NCBI GenBank assembly: GCA_945859605.1
Contig: OX243818.1
Location: 36,021,773-36,085,772, forward strand
From: Lumbricus rubellus
Taxonomy: Eukaryota; Annelida; Clitellata; Crassiclitellata; Lumbricidae
Direction: 5' to 3'
Length of the DNA stretch: 64,000 nt
The notes beneath the pieces were generated by a model. That model made no database searches. It was not told the DNA's origin and worked only from the letters and a program-made list of their open reading frames with translations. This document shows, in pieces, positions 23,796 through 34,856 of the stretch (its first letter is position 1; every line of letters starts with the position of its first letter). A program made the translations under genes and the position numbers.

Positions 23796-26244
23796 CATAA
23801 CAGCCTATCTCCACAATTTGTCTTGCAACATCGTTGACACTCCTTGAGTTTTTCACAAGATCTTGGGTTTTTCGATCCTATCTTTGGAAATGGGGTTTCT
23901 TCGGGAGGAACTTGTTTTTTCTTGTTTTTTTCTCGCTTTTTTTTCAAACATATTTGGCATAATTTTATTTTGATGACAATTTAAAAGTTAGATGTTGAAA
24001 ACTCATGTTTTTGGACGAGCGAATGGCTAAAAAACAAAAAGGTTGTCAGAATTTTTGGAAGAGAAATTGTTGACATTTTGTGAAGATTTTTGCCGGCTGA
24101 CTAAATAAAGGTCGTCAGAATTTTCAAAATGGAAATTTGGACATTTTCTACAAAAATGTACAAATTTACCAGCACAGCTGAACTTGGGTTTTCTTGGATT
24201 TTTTGCGCCTCCAAATTTAATTTTTTTTAGAGTGGCAACGCTGCTTGCAAAGTCGTAAGTTGAGGTGTTCTGATTTCGACGTGCAGAGTATTTATATAAT
24301 CCATGTGTAAAATATAGGTGTATTTTATTGCACCACCTGCAAACGCACTTCCGGAAGATCGGAGCAACCTAAACAAGACTTAGTGCAATTATACTGTAAT
24401 TATCACGAACAGACTCTATGAAGCTGTGCATGAGAGAGCTTAAAATGAAACTGTAACTGTGTGCAAGTTAGGATAAATTAATGCGATAGGTCAGCAATAA
24501 AGTGATTTATTGTTTTAATACCATTGGCCAGATAAACCCACACTGCGATCGGATTGAAAAAGTCGAACTACACAAAAAATTCAGTATATTTCAGATGCTC
24601 GAATTCTGAAATTAATTTGAGTTGGTCAAGATCTTGAGGATAAAACTTTGCAAGCATGACACTGCATTTTTTTTTGCTTGCCATTCAATTAAGAATGTAA
24701 ATCTACTACTAGCAAATCGGTGATAACTGAAAATCACAATCCGCATAACCGAAGGATAGATAGGCCTACTATGAAAAACAATTTAAATTTTGAAGTGGAA
24801 ATGAAGTGATAAGAGCAGTTTTAGATTTTGTAAAGTTAAATTAGTTTGCCAAGTTTGCTCCCGACATAATAGGCCTACTAGGCTAACTGTGAGACTTTGA
24901 TTAAGCTTTTTTAAATTTTAAAATTTTAAACTATTAGAAAACGACTCAGAGTGATTTCATATTTAAAATTTTAACTAACTTATAAAGACATAATCAGAAA
25001 ATTCTTTAATACCGTGCTAACAGAAGACGAATAATAACGAAAAGAATTGGGCCTATGCATGAAGCCGTGTGCCCAGATTTAAAATAATTGTTGATTCATT
25101 TCAGTTGGCCTGTGCTTCGATAGTGATCTAAGTATATTGCCAATAATACATTATATTACAAAAATGCAGAACTTTGTTTTAATGGGGTCACCGTGTCACT
25201 GCTTTTGTTTGCACACTCGTAAGAACTAATAATGATGATGACGATAATAAAAATTACTACTACAAATAATAATATTTCATCTGATGGCACCGTTCATCGT
25301 CACGGTCCTAGGCCTTCACCCAGCCCCGGTTCTAGTCAACCGCTTGCAGAGTCACTAACACTCCAGCGCAGTTTTATCTGGAATTCAGACAGAAGCGGAT
25401 GTCAACAGCTTCGCCGACCATTCTTCAAACACCCTCTCAACCCTATCCAGCCGAGAATAGGAAATACTGGAGACATTGACCTTGGAGGCAGCCAGCATGT
25501 GCGTGGAAGTCCTATGAGAGAGGCAGAGTACAACATCCGAACATCACTACGAGGCTGCTCTAGCAGATCCAGAAAGGGGCTATGTCCGAATCAGGAAGGC
25601 TTATGACAAACATTACGAACAGTATCCTTTTGAATCCGCTGAACATTTAAAGCTGACGAAACCTCTTGGACTTTGCAGCCATTGTTCTAATCGTTGTGGA
25701 AAATGACACAACTTGACGTCCAACATCAGAAAACGGATAACGAAATTTTATCATTAAGTTTTGCTGCCCAATAAACTTTCAGATAATAATAACAATGATA
25801 ATTTTAAAGTAGCCTAAATTATAAATGTTATCGTATTGCTGTTACGTGTTCGCGAAGCAGCTTTTGTTTTTGTCCGCCGCGGGACCCCTTTGTTGCGCGT
25901 GGCCATAGGCATATGCGTAGCGTGCTAAGCCTTAAAACAGCTCGGCCCCGCGACTTATCGGGACCAAGGCTATGTAGCTATGTACGCTATACAAAGTCTG
26001 CAGGGTGGCTCAATAAAAAAATGTACCACCGGATAAAATTCGATATCTTCGCAACCGATTGACCTTTTTCTGCGAAAATTCTCACAATTTGCAGGGGAAT
26101 GAATTTCCAACAATCCCTGAAAGTTTCAGGTGGCAGGCTACATTTTGTTGGAGCTACCCTGTATGCTTAATTGTTTATATAAAATATCCGTGTGCGTATG
26201 TATGTGTGCTTGTTTGTATGTGCACTTGTTATTGTGCCCTTTCT
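23796..26244 (+). other. CUB gene intron
   Basis: The stretch 24300-24546 is similar to 33050-33188 and 60430-60500 (shared 'GATAAATTAA..CGATAG.TCA.CAATAAAGTGATTT'), another trace of intron duplication. An open frame at 25232-25606 has no recognised domain. AT-rich sequence lies near 24890-25000. No gene is supported. Confidence 0.5.
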
Positions 26245-26435
26245 GCTCGCTACTCACAGGCGCTCCCGACTAAAGCGCGGACACTGCATTGGAGTTGCAC
26301 GCCGAAGCGCTGAACAATTGCGTGAGAGGGACTTGCCCAAGGTAACTACGCAGCGACTTAAGGTGGATTCGAACCTGCAACCCTCCGACTGCAAGGGCAA
26401 CGCGCAAACTCATTACACTACCGCGGGCCACTCTG
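26245..26435 (-). mobile_element. tRNA-derived SINE with CORE/MIR-like body
   Basis: On the minus strand: an A-box-like CGGTAGTGTAATGAG, then a canonical B-box GGTTCGAATCC, then CCTTGGGCAAGTCCCTCTC, which matches the well-known body word of MIR-type SINEs, and a GCGCTTCGG region. Open frames on the + strand here are only the SINE read backwards. Confidence 0.8.
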
Positions 26436-26878
26436 TGTGTGTGTGTCTGATCGGAGGTCGTATACCTGTACTTTTATTAATTCAATTTGCGTCGACAGAT
26501 TTTGTCTCATCAAGCCTTTTGGATCGCTTAAGGAACCATCAGTCCTCTGCTTATGGATCCAGTAATTCCAATATTGTCAGCCCTGGCATTACATAACAAG
26601 TGATGTATGACAATAATTATTGTGATTCAAATCATAGGCTTGGATCACGGACTTTTGAGCATGGCTCACAGCAGGCTGCTGTCGGAAGCTATCTGGTATC
26701 ATAATGGGCCAAGCCTAAATTTTGGATTGCACGAATTCTTGGCAGTTCTCTGTTACTGCAAATTTATGGACTTTCTGACGGCTTCTATAGATTATTCCTT
26801 GTGGCGCTCCATAAGAAATCAACCAAATTGTTAAGACTCTTAGAGTGAAGAGACGTCTGCACTGTCTGTTTTATGCAG
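26436..26878 (+). other. Intron before exon 6, duplicated elsewhere
   Basis: The stretch 26515-26710 is similar to 63180-63360 ('GGATCGCT.A.GGAACC', 'AATCATAGGCTTGGATCAC'), and 26785-26878 is about 90% like 39455-39546. These are intron parts of the repeated module. Confidence 0.7.
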
Positions 26879-27041
26879 ATTACATGTGAATCTGGAACAG
26901 CCTTTACATCGTCGTCGTATTATGGCTCACAGATTCCTGCAGCTTTGACGATATCCTCTTGCAACCTTGTAAAAGTGTATTTTCACTCGGATAATTCCTC
27001 TACCTATCCAGGTTTCAGTCTTACATACAATGTGACTTCAG
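26879..27041 (+). CDS. CUB-domain gene, exon 6 (second half of CUB 3)
   Basis: Encodes ITCESGTAFTSSSYYGSQIP, LTISSC, VKVYFHSDN and GFSLTYNVTS, nearly the same as exon 8. It starts after TTTTATGCAG in phase 0 and ends TCAG|GTAAAT in phase 1. 163 bp. Confidence 0.91.
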
Positions 27042-27134
27042 GTAAATAAGCATCGATACCATAATATTCAAATAGTTGTTGATATAATTAATTATGCATG
27101 TATGCGTAGTTATCAACGACCATCCCTAATGATA

Positions 27135-27275
27135 ATGGAATAGAAGAGATGGATGGATGCGATCAAACAGGACTTTGAACTTCTCAACCTCAAGAGGGGA
27201 GATACGGCAAACAGAGTTCTGTGGAGAAAACGGATCCCAGTGACTGACCCCTCCCCTGCGAGGGAATAATTCCAG
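27135..27275 (+). mobile_element. LINE ORF2 C-terminal fragment
   Basis: The + strand reads WMDAIKQDFELLNLKRGD, then NRVLWRKRI, then P.TDPSPARE and a stop. The pattern RW.DxI..D......A..R..WR..I is the usual ORF2 end of endonuclease/RT LINEs. It is short and 5'-truncated. Confidence 0.65.
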
Positions 27276-27529
27276 CCGGAAGGAAAAGAAGAACTAGTGA
27301 TAATGGAAACTGAATAGGCCTGTAAAGTGACAACACAGAGATAGCCTAACACCAGGCGAACACAAAGAGCATGCTTCAACATTCAAATGTTCCCAACATC
27401 AGACATGATCATGTCTCTCCAATTATTTATTCTAAATTTAAAATGTTCAAACAGCCTTATGATTAACCCTGAAGTAACGATTTTATGTTATGAATAATTT
27501 TTGCCTGAATGGCTTAGCATAATTCTTCT

Positions 27530-27930
27530 TCAGGTTCTCTGCTGCAAGTGGCAGGTTCGAACGAAAAATGTCGCCATTCCATCATCCGTTGTGCCTGCTC
27601 CTTGAGTTTTTGGTATCCATCCTCCATCATCTAGTCTGTTTCGGTCGTCCTCTTGTTCATTTTCCTTAATTTTTTCCCTCGATCGCTATTCTTTGCAAGG
27701 AATTTCCTCTTAGTGGGTGACCAATTCTAATTCTTCCCAGCACTTTTTCATTTGTTTTATGTATGTCCAGCTGATCTTTTCAAATCTCCTCCATGTCCAC
27801 ATTTCAAATGCCTCCCGATTTTTTATATCCTCTTTCCTCATGGTCCAGGTTCCTGAACCACACAGCACCACACTCCATACCAGTGACGTTATCAGCCGCA
27901 TCCTCAAATTTCTGTTCATTTTTCCTTAAG
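27530..27930 (-). mobile_element. LINE RT C-terminal fragment (EAFEMW type)
   Basis: The minus strand contains LVWSVVLCGSGTWTMRKED followed by REAFEMWTWRRFEKISWT, a hallmark C-terminal block of many animal LINE ORF2 proteins. It ends in an EWRHF-like motif near 27560. The same 3' end type occurs at 9155-9240. Frame breaks show it is inactive. Confidence 0.8.
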
Positions 27931-28620
27931 TAGCCTATTTCTCTCCTCTTCGTTAAAGCCTCTTTTCCTATTGGAATCCTTCTTATTTCGTCGTGGCTTT
28001 TGGCGTTTGTCGTTATGATGCTCCATAAAAAAACATAATTACTTCACTTGTTCTTTTTCTTTTTCTTCTATTTGAATATTGATTTCCGTCTCCTCTCCTT
28101 TACTTATCTTCATTATTTCGTCTTCTTCATTTCTTCTTTGGCGTAGACTAATTATATATTCTAAAATAATGGGCTTTGCATGTGAGTAGCCTACACGTAG
28201 GCATATGAACATGCTTATTTTGTTGAAATTATCAAGGTTCTTTAAAACGGTGGTCTTGTTTTTTAAAATTATTTTCTAAAAAAACCTAGTTTTCCTTTTT
28301 TATGTTTTTTCCTTTTTTATTTTTCATATAACTTTATTTATTTAATTATTGTCTCTTATTATTTTCCTTTTTTTATTTGTCTTATTAGACCTATCCTTAC
28401 GTTTTCACCATTCTCTAAAGGATTCAGCGAACTAAAGTCATTATTTAATTGTTGAACGTCCTCGTTTTAGAAATTCATGCAGCAGGTCCCTACATGAAAT
28501 TAAATTTATAAAAGTTATTTTGATATAAACTTCTTAATTAGGCCTAGCCTATATAAGTGACAATTTTAAGTACCATATTTAATTTAGTCAGGATTAAAAT
28601 GGTGCCAATAGGTACCAGGG

Positions 28621-29226
28621 GTTCTAGGACAAAATGGTAGCGGACAAAATGGTAGCGGACAAAATGGTACGGACAAAATGGTACGGACAAAATGGCACGG
28701 ACAAAACGGTATGGATAAATTGAAGCTAGATGAGGGTATTTTATTGCTGAAATAGAGGGTGGGTGGCTTTTGGGGGGCTGAAATAAAGCTCTAGTGAAGA
28801 AAAAAAACTTGAGAAAAGGAAGCCGGATTATCGGAAAAAATGCTTGAGAAATGGAAGCTGGATTGATGTCTTTCATTCATGTGTTTCATGATGTATCCAG
28901 CTTCCATTTCAGCCATTGGATTCCCTAAACCAACCTCCATTTGTAATGCATCTGTCATTAATCCAGCTTCTATTTCAGCTATGAAAATACCCTGATACAA
29001 CTTCTATATCTAAAGCGTTATTTTCATCAATCCAGCTTCCATTTCATATATAAAAATATCCATGCAGAGCCTTCATCCAGCTTCCGTTTCACATGCATCA
29101 TTTAATTAATCCAGCTTCTATTTCAAATACAAAAATTCACTAATCCAGCTTTCATTTAATCCATACCATTTTGACCGTACCATTTTGTCCGTACTATTTT
29201 GTCCGCTACCATTTTGTCCGGTCACC
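28621..29226. mobile_element. Foldback element copy B with GGACAAAATGGTA ends, 9-bp duplication
   Basis: The same start (GTTCTAGGACAAAATGG) and end (GGTCACC) as copy A at 23.2 kb. It is flanked by a perfect 9-bp duplication GTACCAGGG (28612-28620 and 29227-29235). The left end has about five tandem (TAGC)GGACAAAATGG words and the right end about four inverted ones. The arms carry GAAGCTGGAT..GAAATAG units in opposite orientation. It is clearly the same family as copy A. Confidence 0.88.
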
Positions 29227-31492
29227 GTACCAGGGGGTGTATACCACCACCCTTAGATTATCGGCTGTATCTTTTCCGTCATTTAATACGAAGAGACACA
29301 AATCATACCATTCTGTAGAGGGAATGTGAGGCTACATTTCCATGCTCACTTAGTTGTATTTTGACAACCGGAAGTGCTCAAAATAAATTAAAATATTTAT
29401 ATAAAGGTGTTTTATTTCCATAAAAGTTTCATGTTTTTCCTATTATAATGTTCAGTACTTATTCATAGTTTATTTTTCAAGATAAATAAATTATGTAATT
29501 CTATAAAGGGCATGTAGGGCTATTTGTTATACTAATTAATTTGACATTTGATGAACGGAAGTGCTCAAAATAAATTTAAATGTGTGAAAATGTTGGGTTT
29601 TTTACAACGCAAACCGATAAGTTGCGTAAACGTTTTTCACCAGCTATTACATGTTTTTTCTCTTTTATTGTAACTAAAACCGACCTATTACTAGTTTTTA
29701 TAGTTGAACATTGGACTTTATTATATGTAAACTATTCTTGTAGCCTATAAATAAATTATGTTAAAAACACACAGAATTTAATATTTTGTTTACGGTATGC
29801 GAAAGTAGGCCTATACATTTTGTGGAATCGACGGGTACCTACGGAAAAAAATCATAATTTCGAGGTGCTTTCATATATTTAAGCCTAAATATACCATTTT
29901 GGTAACCAGCCTCCTCTTGGTAGTCCGTGTTACAAAAAGCTTGGTAGCCTCAGGGTTAATAGGCCTACACCATGCCTGAACACCAAAGCTCGAGGGTACG
30001 TACCATTCGTATTCTATTTTTTGAAAGGTACGTACGTATTTTAACGTACCCTATTTTAGGGTACGTAAACAAAAAATAAAATACGTTAACCATGTCATTG
30101 CTCATTATAAGATTGTTCATTTTAATTTAAGCAAACAATCACAACCCAGTAGCCTATGTATCATCATCATCGTCAATAACCCTGGGCTCAATGCCCGTAG
30201 GAGTCCGACGCCACTCTCTGTCTGAGTCTGTCTCGCGTCATGTAGCCCAGCTTTTACCAGTCCGGTCAGCAGGTCCGCTCCATACCATTAACATCTTGGA
30301 GCATCTAGACCACCTTGTCCGATTGAAGAGAATCGTGAAAAAGAGGCATGAAGGACAACGTGGGTCAATGCCCGCTGTGTCCCATGCTCTCTCCCCCCGA
30401 CTCTCTCCACCGGTCTGTCGTAACCGGCCTGTGCATGTATGCTTCACATCATGACACCTTGAAGCATCTGGGTCGCTATGTCACTTGTGTCGTGGTTTTT
30501 GCGGATTACAAACGTCTTGGTCTTTTACTGCCAGAGTATCGCCACCCATCTGGCAAACCTTCCTCCTTTTGTCCGGGCTTAGGACCGGCACAGGTACGTT
30601 GTTGGTTCCCTGTGGCAGAGGATGGATGCAGTTTAACGTCGTGCCCAGGACATGCGTCGTGCCTATGTATACGGCGCAGTAAATTGATGCAATGCTAGGC
30701 TATAATGTAAATGTAGGTCATTGCACTTAATGCACTAATGTCAGTCAGTCGGCTCAGTTCTGCTGCAGCACTTCAAAGGTGTGGTCTTAAGCGATTGCCT
30801 GATCCAACCCAGAACTGTTTGCCGATAAATTTGCATTCAATCAAATAATTGTTTTTCCGCATTTTTTTAAACTTTCACGTGCGTATAATATTCCTTCCCA
30901 TGTTCTCTGGGCATCGCTGAATCGCTGGTTGGTGTGTAGACTGTAAGACATAGGCTACTGCAACTTTCGAGCTGCAGCAATTTGCAAACCAAAGACGTGT
31001 ACTTAGCTCTCATCAGAAAGACAGTACAATTTGCATTAAATTAATTATAACCGAAAAAAATTCGATTTAAATTTACTGCTACGCTACCGGAAGTACCGGT
31101 TTCAATGACGCATAGGCCTACAGTTGACGTCAGATTATACGTAGGCTACGGGTCGCCGAGAAAATCACGAAAAAAATTTTCGTGTACGGTACGTACCATA
31201 TACGCGTATTCTATTTTTGAAAGGTACGTAACGTATTTTAACGTATTCTATTTTAGGGTACGCGTACCCTCGAGCTATGCTGAACACCAAATACCAATTG
31301 GTCAAGTAGAGTATATTCTTATGTTATCTTATGTTGTCTTATCTCATATGACCTGCGTAGCAATGCCATTGTAGGCTGTTATTGTCCTATGCGGACGTTT
31401 CGTCAAAGGACGGTTCGTCGTGGACGATTGGACGATTCGTCAAGCGGACGATCGTCAGTGAGTGTAAGAAGTTATAGTATTTTTACAAGGCT
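29227..31492 (+). other. CUB gene intron
   Basis: Contains short inverted words around 29990-30080 and 31180-31275 (GAGGGTACGTACC..TACGTACC and GGTACG..GGTACGCGTACCCTCGAG), which look like the two ends of an element spanning about 29992-31276 with CTCGAGGGTACG-type inverted ends. Frames at 30191-30700 have no recognised domain. A GGACGATTCGTC word array lies at 31392-31460. Confidence 0.5.
29992..31276. mobile_element. Possible DNA transposon with GCTCGAGGGTACGTACC ends
   Basis: The left end reads GCTCGAGGGTACGTACC followed by a stretch ending TTTTAACGTACCCTATTTTAGGGTACG. The right end, at 31200-31276, has the same pieces in reverse order and orientation, finishing GGGTACGCGTACCCTCGAGC. The flanks are AACACCAAA on the left and GAACACCAAAT just beyond the right end, so CTGAACACCAA-like sequence surrounds it, but an exact target duplication is not resolved. 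The inside has no transposase I can recognise. Confidence 0.5.
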
Positions 31493-31792
31493 CTGGGGCG
31501 AATACAGAAATTTTTGAAGGGGTCAAAATTTTCGGTGATACTTCCCGAAAAAATCTGATGACCTTTTTTTGGTCGTCCGGCCGAAATGTCTGGAAAATAT
31601 ATATATCATTTTTCCTGCAAAAAAATCTGATGATCTTTTTTAGTCATCTGGTCGTAATTTCTTCAGAAATCCCAATCTCTTCTATAATCGTACTGCTACC
31701 TCTTCTCTCCCGCTGCATTGATTTAAAGGTTCTTGAAATAAAAATTTTTAATGGGGGCCATGACCGGATTGGCCCCCCTGGATCCGCCCCTG
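31493..31792. mobile_element. hAT-like MITE, 300 bp, perfect 8-bp duplication
   Basis: The ends are CTGGGGCGAATACAG and, on the other strand, CAGGGGCGGATCCAGG, a common hAT-type terminus. It is flanked by the perfect duplication ACAAGGCT (31485-31492 and 31793-31800). The paralogous intron before exon 9 (59705-59778) lacks the element and shows the unfilled site, which confirms both borders. Confidence 0.92.
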
Positions 31793-31850
31793 ACAAGGCT
31801 AGTATGACTATCACAGCGAACTAATTAGGTTGTTTTGATTTCCTATTTAG

Positions 31851-32023
31851 CCTGTGCTAATTCGTATTTCTCTGGTCCTACTGGAACAATTTCATCTCCG
31901 AAATACCCGAACAATTACGCCAACAACCAAGATTGTATCAGTTATATTGCTGTCCCGGCTGGACACACAGTCGCCATTACGTTTGTGGCATTCTCTACTC
32001 AGTCGTCCTATGATTGGGTAAAG
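31851..32023 (+). CDS. CUB-domain gene, exon 7 (first half of CUB 4)
   Basis: Reads CANSYFSGPTGTISSPKYP, NNQDC, IAVPAGHTVAITF and YDWVK|GTATGT. It starts after CCTATTTAG; the junction with exon 6 gives GCC (Ala). 173 bp. The exon and about 150 bp downstream match exons 5 and 9. Confidence 0.91.
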
Positions 32024-32359
32024 GTATGTTTCAAGTTTTAATACAAAATGTCTGTTAGATAATGAATACAAGACAGAACAATATTATACAGTTAAAAAGT
32101 AAAACAATACTGACGTAGCTGATGCAAGTCGTGAGTGAATTTTCTTGTGATGTATGTTCACTTATTGGGAAGCAACAATAAATGGGCCTGTAACCTATCT
32201 ACACAATTTGTTGTGCAGAGCCGTAGGTTGAGGCGTCCTGATTTCGATGAGTATGCTGTTTAAATACTCTGCGTCTAAAAGTGCGTGTATTTTATTGAAA
32301 AACCTGCAAACGCACTGCGGGAAGATCGGAACCACATAAGAGTGTGCATGCACTGTCAC
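32024..32359 (+). other. Intron start, duplicated
   Basis: Very similar to the sequence after exons 5 and 9 (AGTAAAACAAT.CTGACG.AGCTGAT, CACTTATTGGGAAGCAACAATAAAT). In copy 5 this is where foldback copy A inserted, so this stretch is its empty site. Confidence 0.75.
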
Positions 32360-33030
32360 CATGGGCGCCCGCCTAAAATTGCAGGAGGGGCAAAACACAA
32401 TGGTCTCGGTCAAATTACTTAGCAAGAGCTTGAAAATGCAAAGCAGATAATTAATAGCACGGTTATTTTCATAGAAGTTTCTATATATACAGCGGATTGC
32501 ATACAGGGTCTGTGCTTTGGTTAGGCGGTGCATTGAAGGACTAGCTCCACCGTATCTTCGAGAACTCTGTTATTCCACCTTAGGAGTTCAGCGTCGATCC
32601 ACCCTTCGATCGGCGAACCAAATTGAGCTGCTGGTTCCCAGATCGCGGACTGTTATGCGACAGCGTCGTTCATTCTCTGTTGCTGGTCCTACCATCTGGA
32701 ATGGTCTTCCTGTTACATTGCGCTTAATTTCTAGAGGTCACTCCGTTCTGTTCCTTAAGAACCTAAAAACTGTTTTATTTAGTCGTGGTTGGGCCGGGAG
32801 CGCTTCTGAGTAGCATACCTTGAAGAGGCGCTATATAAATTTCCGAAATAAATAAATAAATAAATGTCAATATCTCAGTTTCACGTTGTGTAGGCCTATA
32901 TTTAGTAACATTAACGCTTTAATGTGAAGAGATTAAAAAAAGAAAAAAGTATTAGTTAAAAAAAAGGAAATCGATTTTCTAGGGGGGGGGGGCAAGTGCT
33001 CCCTCTTGCCGTTATGTGCGAATGCCCATG
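32360..33030. mobile_element. hAT-like MITE (CATGGGCGCC family) containing a LINE
   Basis: The left end is CATGGGCGCCCGCC and the right end in reverse is CATGGGCATTCGCAC. The flanks ACTGTCAC (32352-32359) and ACTATCAC (33031-33038) form an 8-bp duplication with one mismatch. A LINE 3' fragment is inserted inside. Related to 2718-3195 by its ends, but the interior differs. Confidence 0.8.
32495..32868 (+). mobile_element. 5'-truncated L2/CR1-like LINE nested in a MITE
   Basis: The open frame encodes RRCIEGLAPPYLREL, PRSRTVMRQRRSFSVAGPT and IWNGLPVTLR, then VLFLKNLKTVLF, the standard C-terminus of the group. It is followed by GAGGCGCTATATAAATT and an (AAAT)n tail. The frame is uninterrupted, so the insertion is relatively young. 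Confidence 0.87.
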
Positions 33031-33719
33031 ACTATCACTCTAATTATCACATACAGACGTCTACGATGCTGTGCATGGAAGATCTTTAAATGAAACTACT
33101 GTTTGTGAATCAGGATAAATTAATACGATAGGTCATCAATAAAGTGATTTTTGCTTCAATAGCATTGGCCAGATAAACCCACACTGCGTAAATGAATCAG
33201 TATGCACGCGAGGTTTCACGGTTTGTGCGATCCAAATTCTTAGTGGAGGGTTTTGTAAGTTTCAATGCACCTTTAAAAAAGCCGTCTTAAACTGGATCGA
33301 ATGACATATCACAAGTTGAAATATCTTAAAGAATAAAAAGGTTATTAGTGTTTTACTGTTTTCAGGCATAGCGACATGTCGCGAATGTAGGGTATTGTAA
33401 AAGTTAATATCTTCTAGAAATATGGAACTATTCTGAAAATTAATACATCATTATGCAATGTTAAGAGCTCTTTCCAACGGTATATTGTGTGGTGTTAAAT
33501 TGTGTTGCATTGAAATATTTCATAAGAAACCCATAAATTTTCTTTAAAAAAGACAATTTTTCAAAACTTTGGCCCTCTGGGGGCAAAGAAAGGCATAAAT
33601 ATTTTTCAAAACTTTTTCGACACTTTGTGACCCCATATCATTAGACAGCTTTATTTTGCTACTACATTTTGGATTTCTAAATTTCGGTTTTTTTCACTCC
33701 ACCCTAATATCCATGTGTG
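33031..33719 (+). other. Intron, no gene
   Basis: Starts with sequence homologous to 24470-24546 and 60430-60500. The rest is AT-rich with no recognisable content. Confidence 0.55.
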
Positions 33720-34385
33720 TTTCACATAGAACAGGGCTATGTCATCCGCAAAGTACAGATCCTTCAACCCTGATCCCAACTAATGCCAGCCGTAGTATTG
33801 TCCATCGCTCTATTCATGATGTAATCGATGACAAGAGCAAATAAGAATGGAGACAGCACGCAACCCTGCCGTACTCCTGTTTCTCTCTGGAACATTATCG
33901 TGTTGCCATTTTCTGTCCTGATGCAACAGCTTGCGTCACGATAAAGAGCTCTAAAAATGTTGATGTAGGCCTACTTTTCCGAGACTCCGTAAAACCTGAC
34001 AATGCTCCAGAGCGTGTCCCATTTATACTGTCAAATGCATTCCTAAAGTGGACGAAGTTCACCAACAATTCATTGTTGAACTCTCTACACTGTTCGATTA
34101 TGTTCCTCAGTGTGAATAGTTGCTCGTTGCATGACCTTCCAGGTCGAAACCCCGCTTGTTCCTCCCTCAAGGATCCATATAGGCCTACCTCTGTTCTTAA
34201 CCGATTCATTATCACTCTGCAGAAAACTTTACCTGGTATTGATAGCAATGTTATGCCCCGCCAGTTGTTGCAATCTTTCAATGACCCCTTTTTGGGCAGT
34301 CTAATGGTCACTCCCTTCCTCCAATCCTCTGGGACCTCCTCACTTTCCCATGTCTTATTGAATAGGTGAGTAAGAAGCAGCATAC
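33720..34385 (-). mobile_element. LINE reverse-transcriptase fragment, second clade
   Basis: The minus strand reads WESEEVPEDWRKG, CNNWRGITLLSIPGKVFCR, LREEQAGFRPGRSCNEQLFT and NAFDSI. After a frame break it continues GVRQGCVLSPFLFALVIDYI and an FADDIAL-like catalytic motif near 33725-33745. This arrangement of palm motifs is from a different LINE group than the L2/CR1-like pieces. The middle of the palm is degraded. Confidence 0.82.
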
Positions 34386-34389
34386 GACT

Positions 34390-34856
34390 GCTGATAAAAT
34401 TGAAAGGAAACGGTTTAATGATGAGTCTGTACCGTGAATATCCATTCACTGTACAGACTCATACAAAACCCAAAATGATCGTGTCTATGCTTATGCTGGC
34501 AAAACACGACATGTGAATTTCCCGGGAATACGGCGCCATGTTGCGTCGCCAATTACAGCAAAATATGGTTGCTAGTTGTACTGTTCCAAACAGTACCCCA
34601 ACTCACAGAGCCAAGGAAAACATCGAAATGCTGACAAGAGAGACGCCAGACTTCATTTCTCCCCCATTATGGCCTCCGAACAGCCCAGAATTGAATCCTG
34701 CCGACTATAACGTGTGGAGCGTGATGCAAGACCGAGTCTACCAGACAGCAATCCATGATAATAAACGATCTAAAGTAACGCTTGTTGGAAGTGTGGGATG
34801 GCCTGGAACAGAGGATAATCGACGATGCTGTTGCCCAATACATGACGCCAGGCTAC
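34390..34856 (+). mobile_element. Mariner-type transposase, 5' part
   Basis: Frames on the + strand give FTVQTHTKPKNDRVYAYAG, then after an internal gap HRAKENIEMLTRETPDF, LWPPNSPELNPADYNVW and VMQDRVYQTAIHD. The SPELNPADYNVW block holds the last catalytic acidic region of mariner (ITm) transposases. There is a stop and at least one deletion, and it is cut at 34856 by the insertion 34857-36316. The C-terminus resumes at 36317. Confidence 0.8.

Larger units (their letters stand above)
27042..28611 (+). other. CUB gene intron with LINE scraps
   Basis: Holds two LINE fragments (27135-27275 and 27530-27930) and a T-rich tract (28240-28390) homologous to that at 14.5 kb. No host gene is seen beyond the CUB exons. 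Confidence 0.6.

Noticed and set aside
25232..25606. 124-residue open frame as a host gene
   Set aside because: No recognised domain, splice pattern or paralogue, and it lies in an intron of the CUB gene.
30191..30700. Overlapping frames on both strands as host genes
   Set aside because: No known motif. They lie inside a probable transposon with inverted ends.
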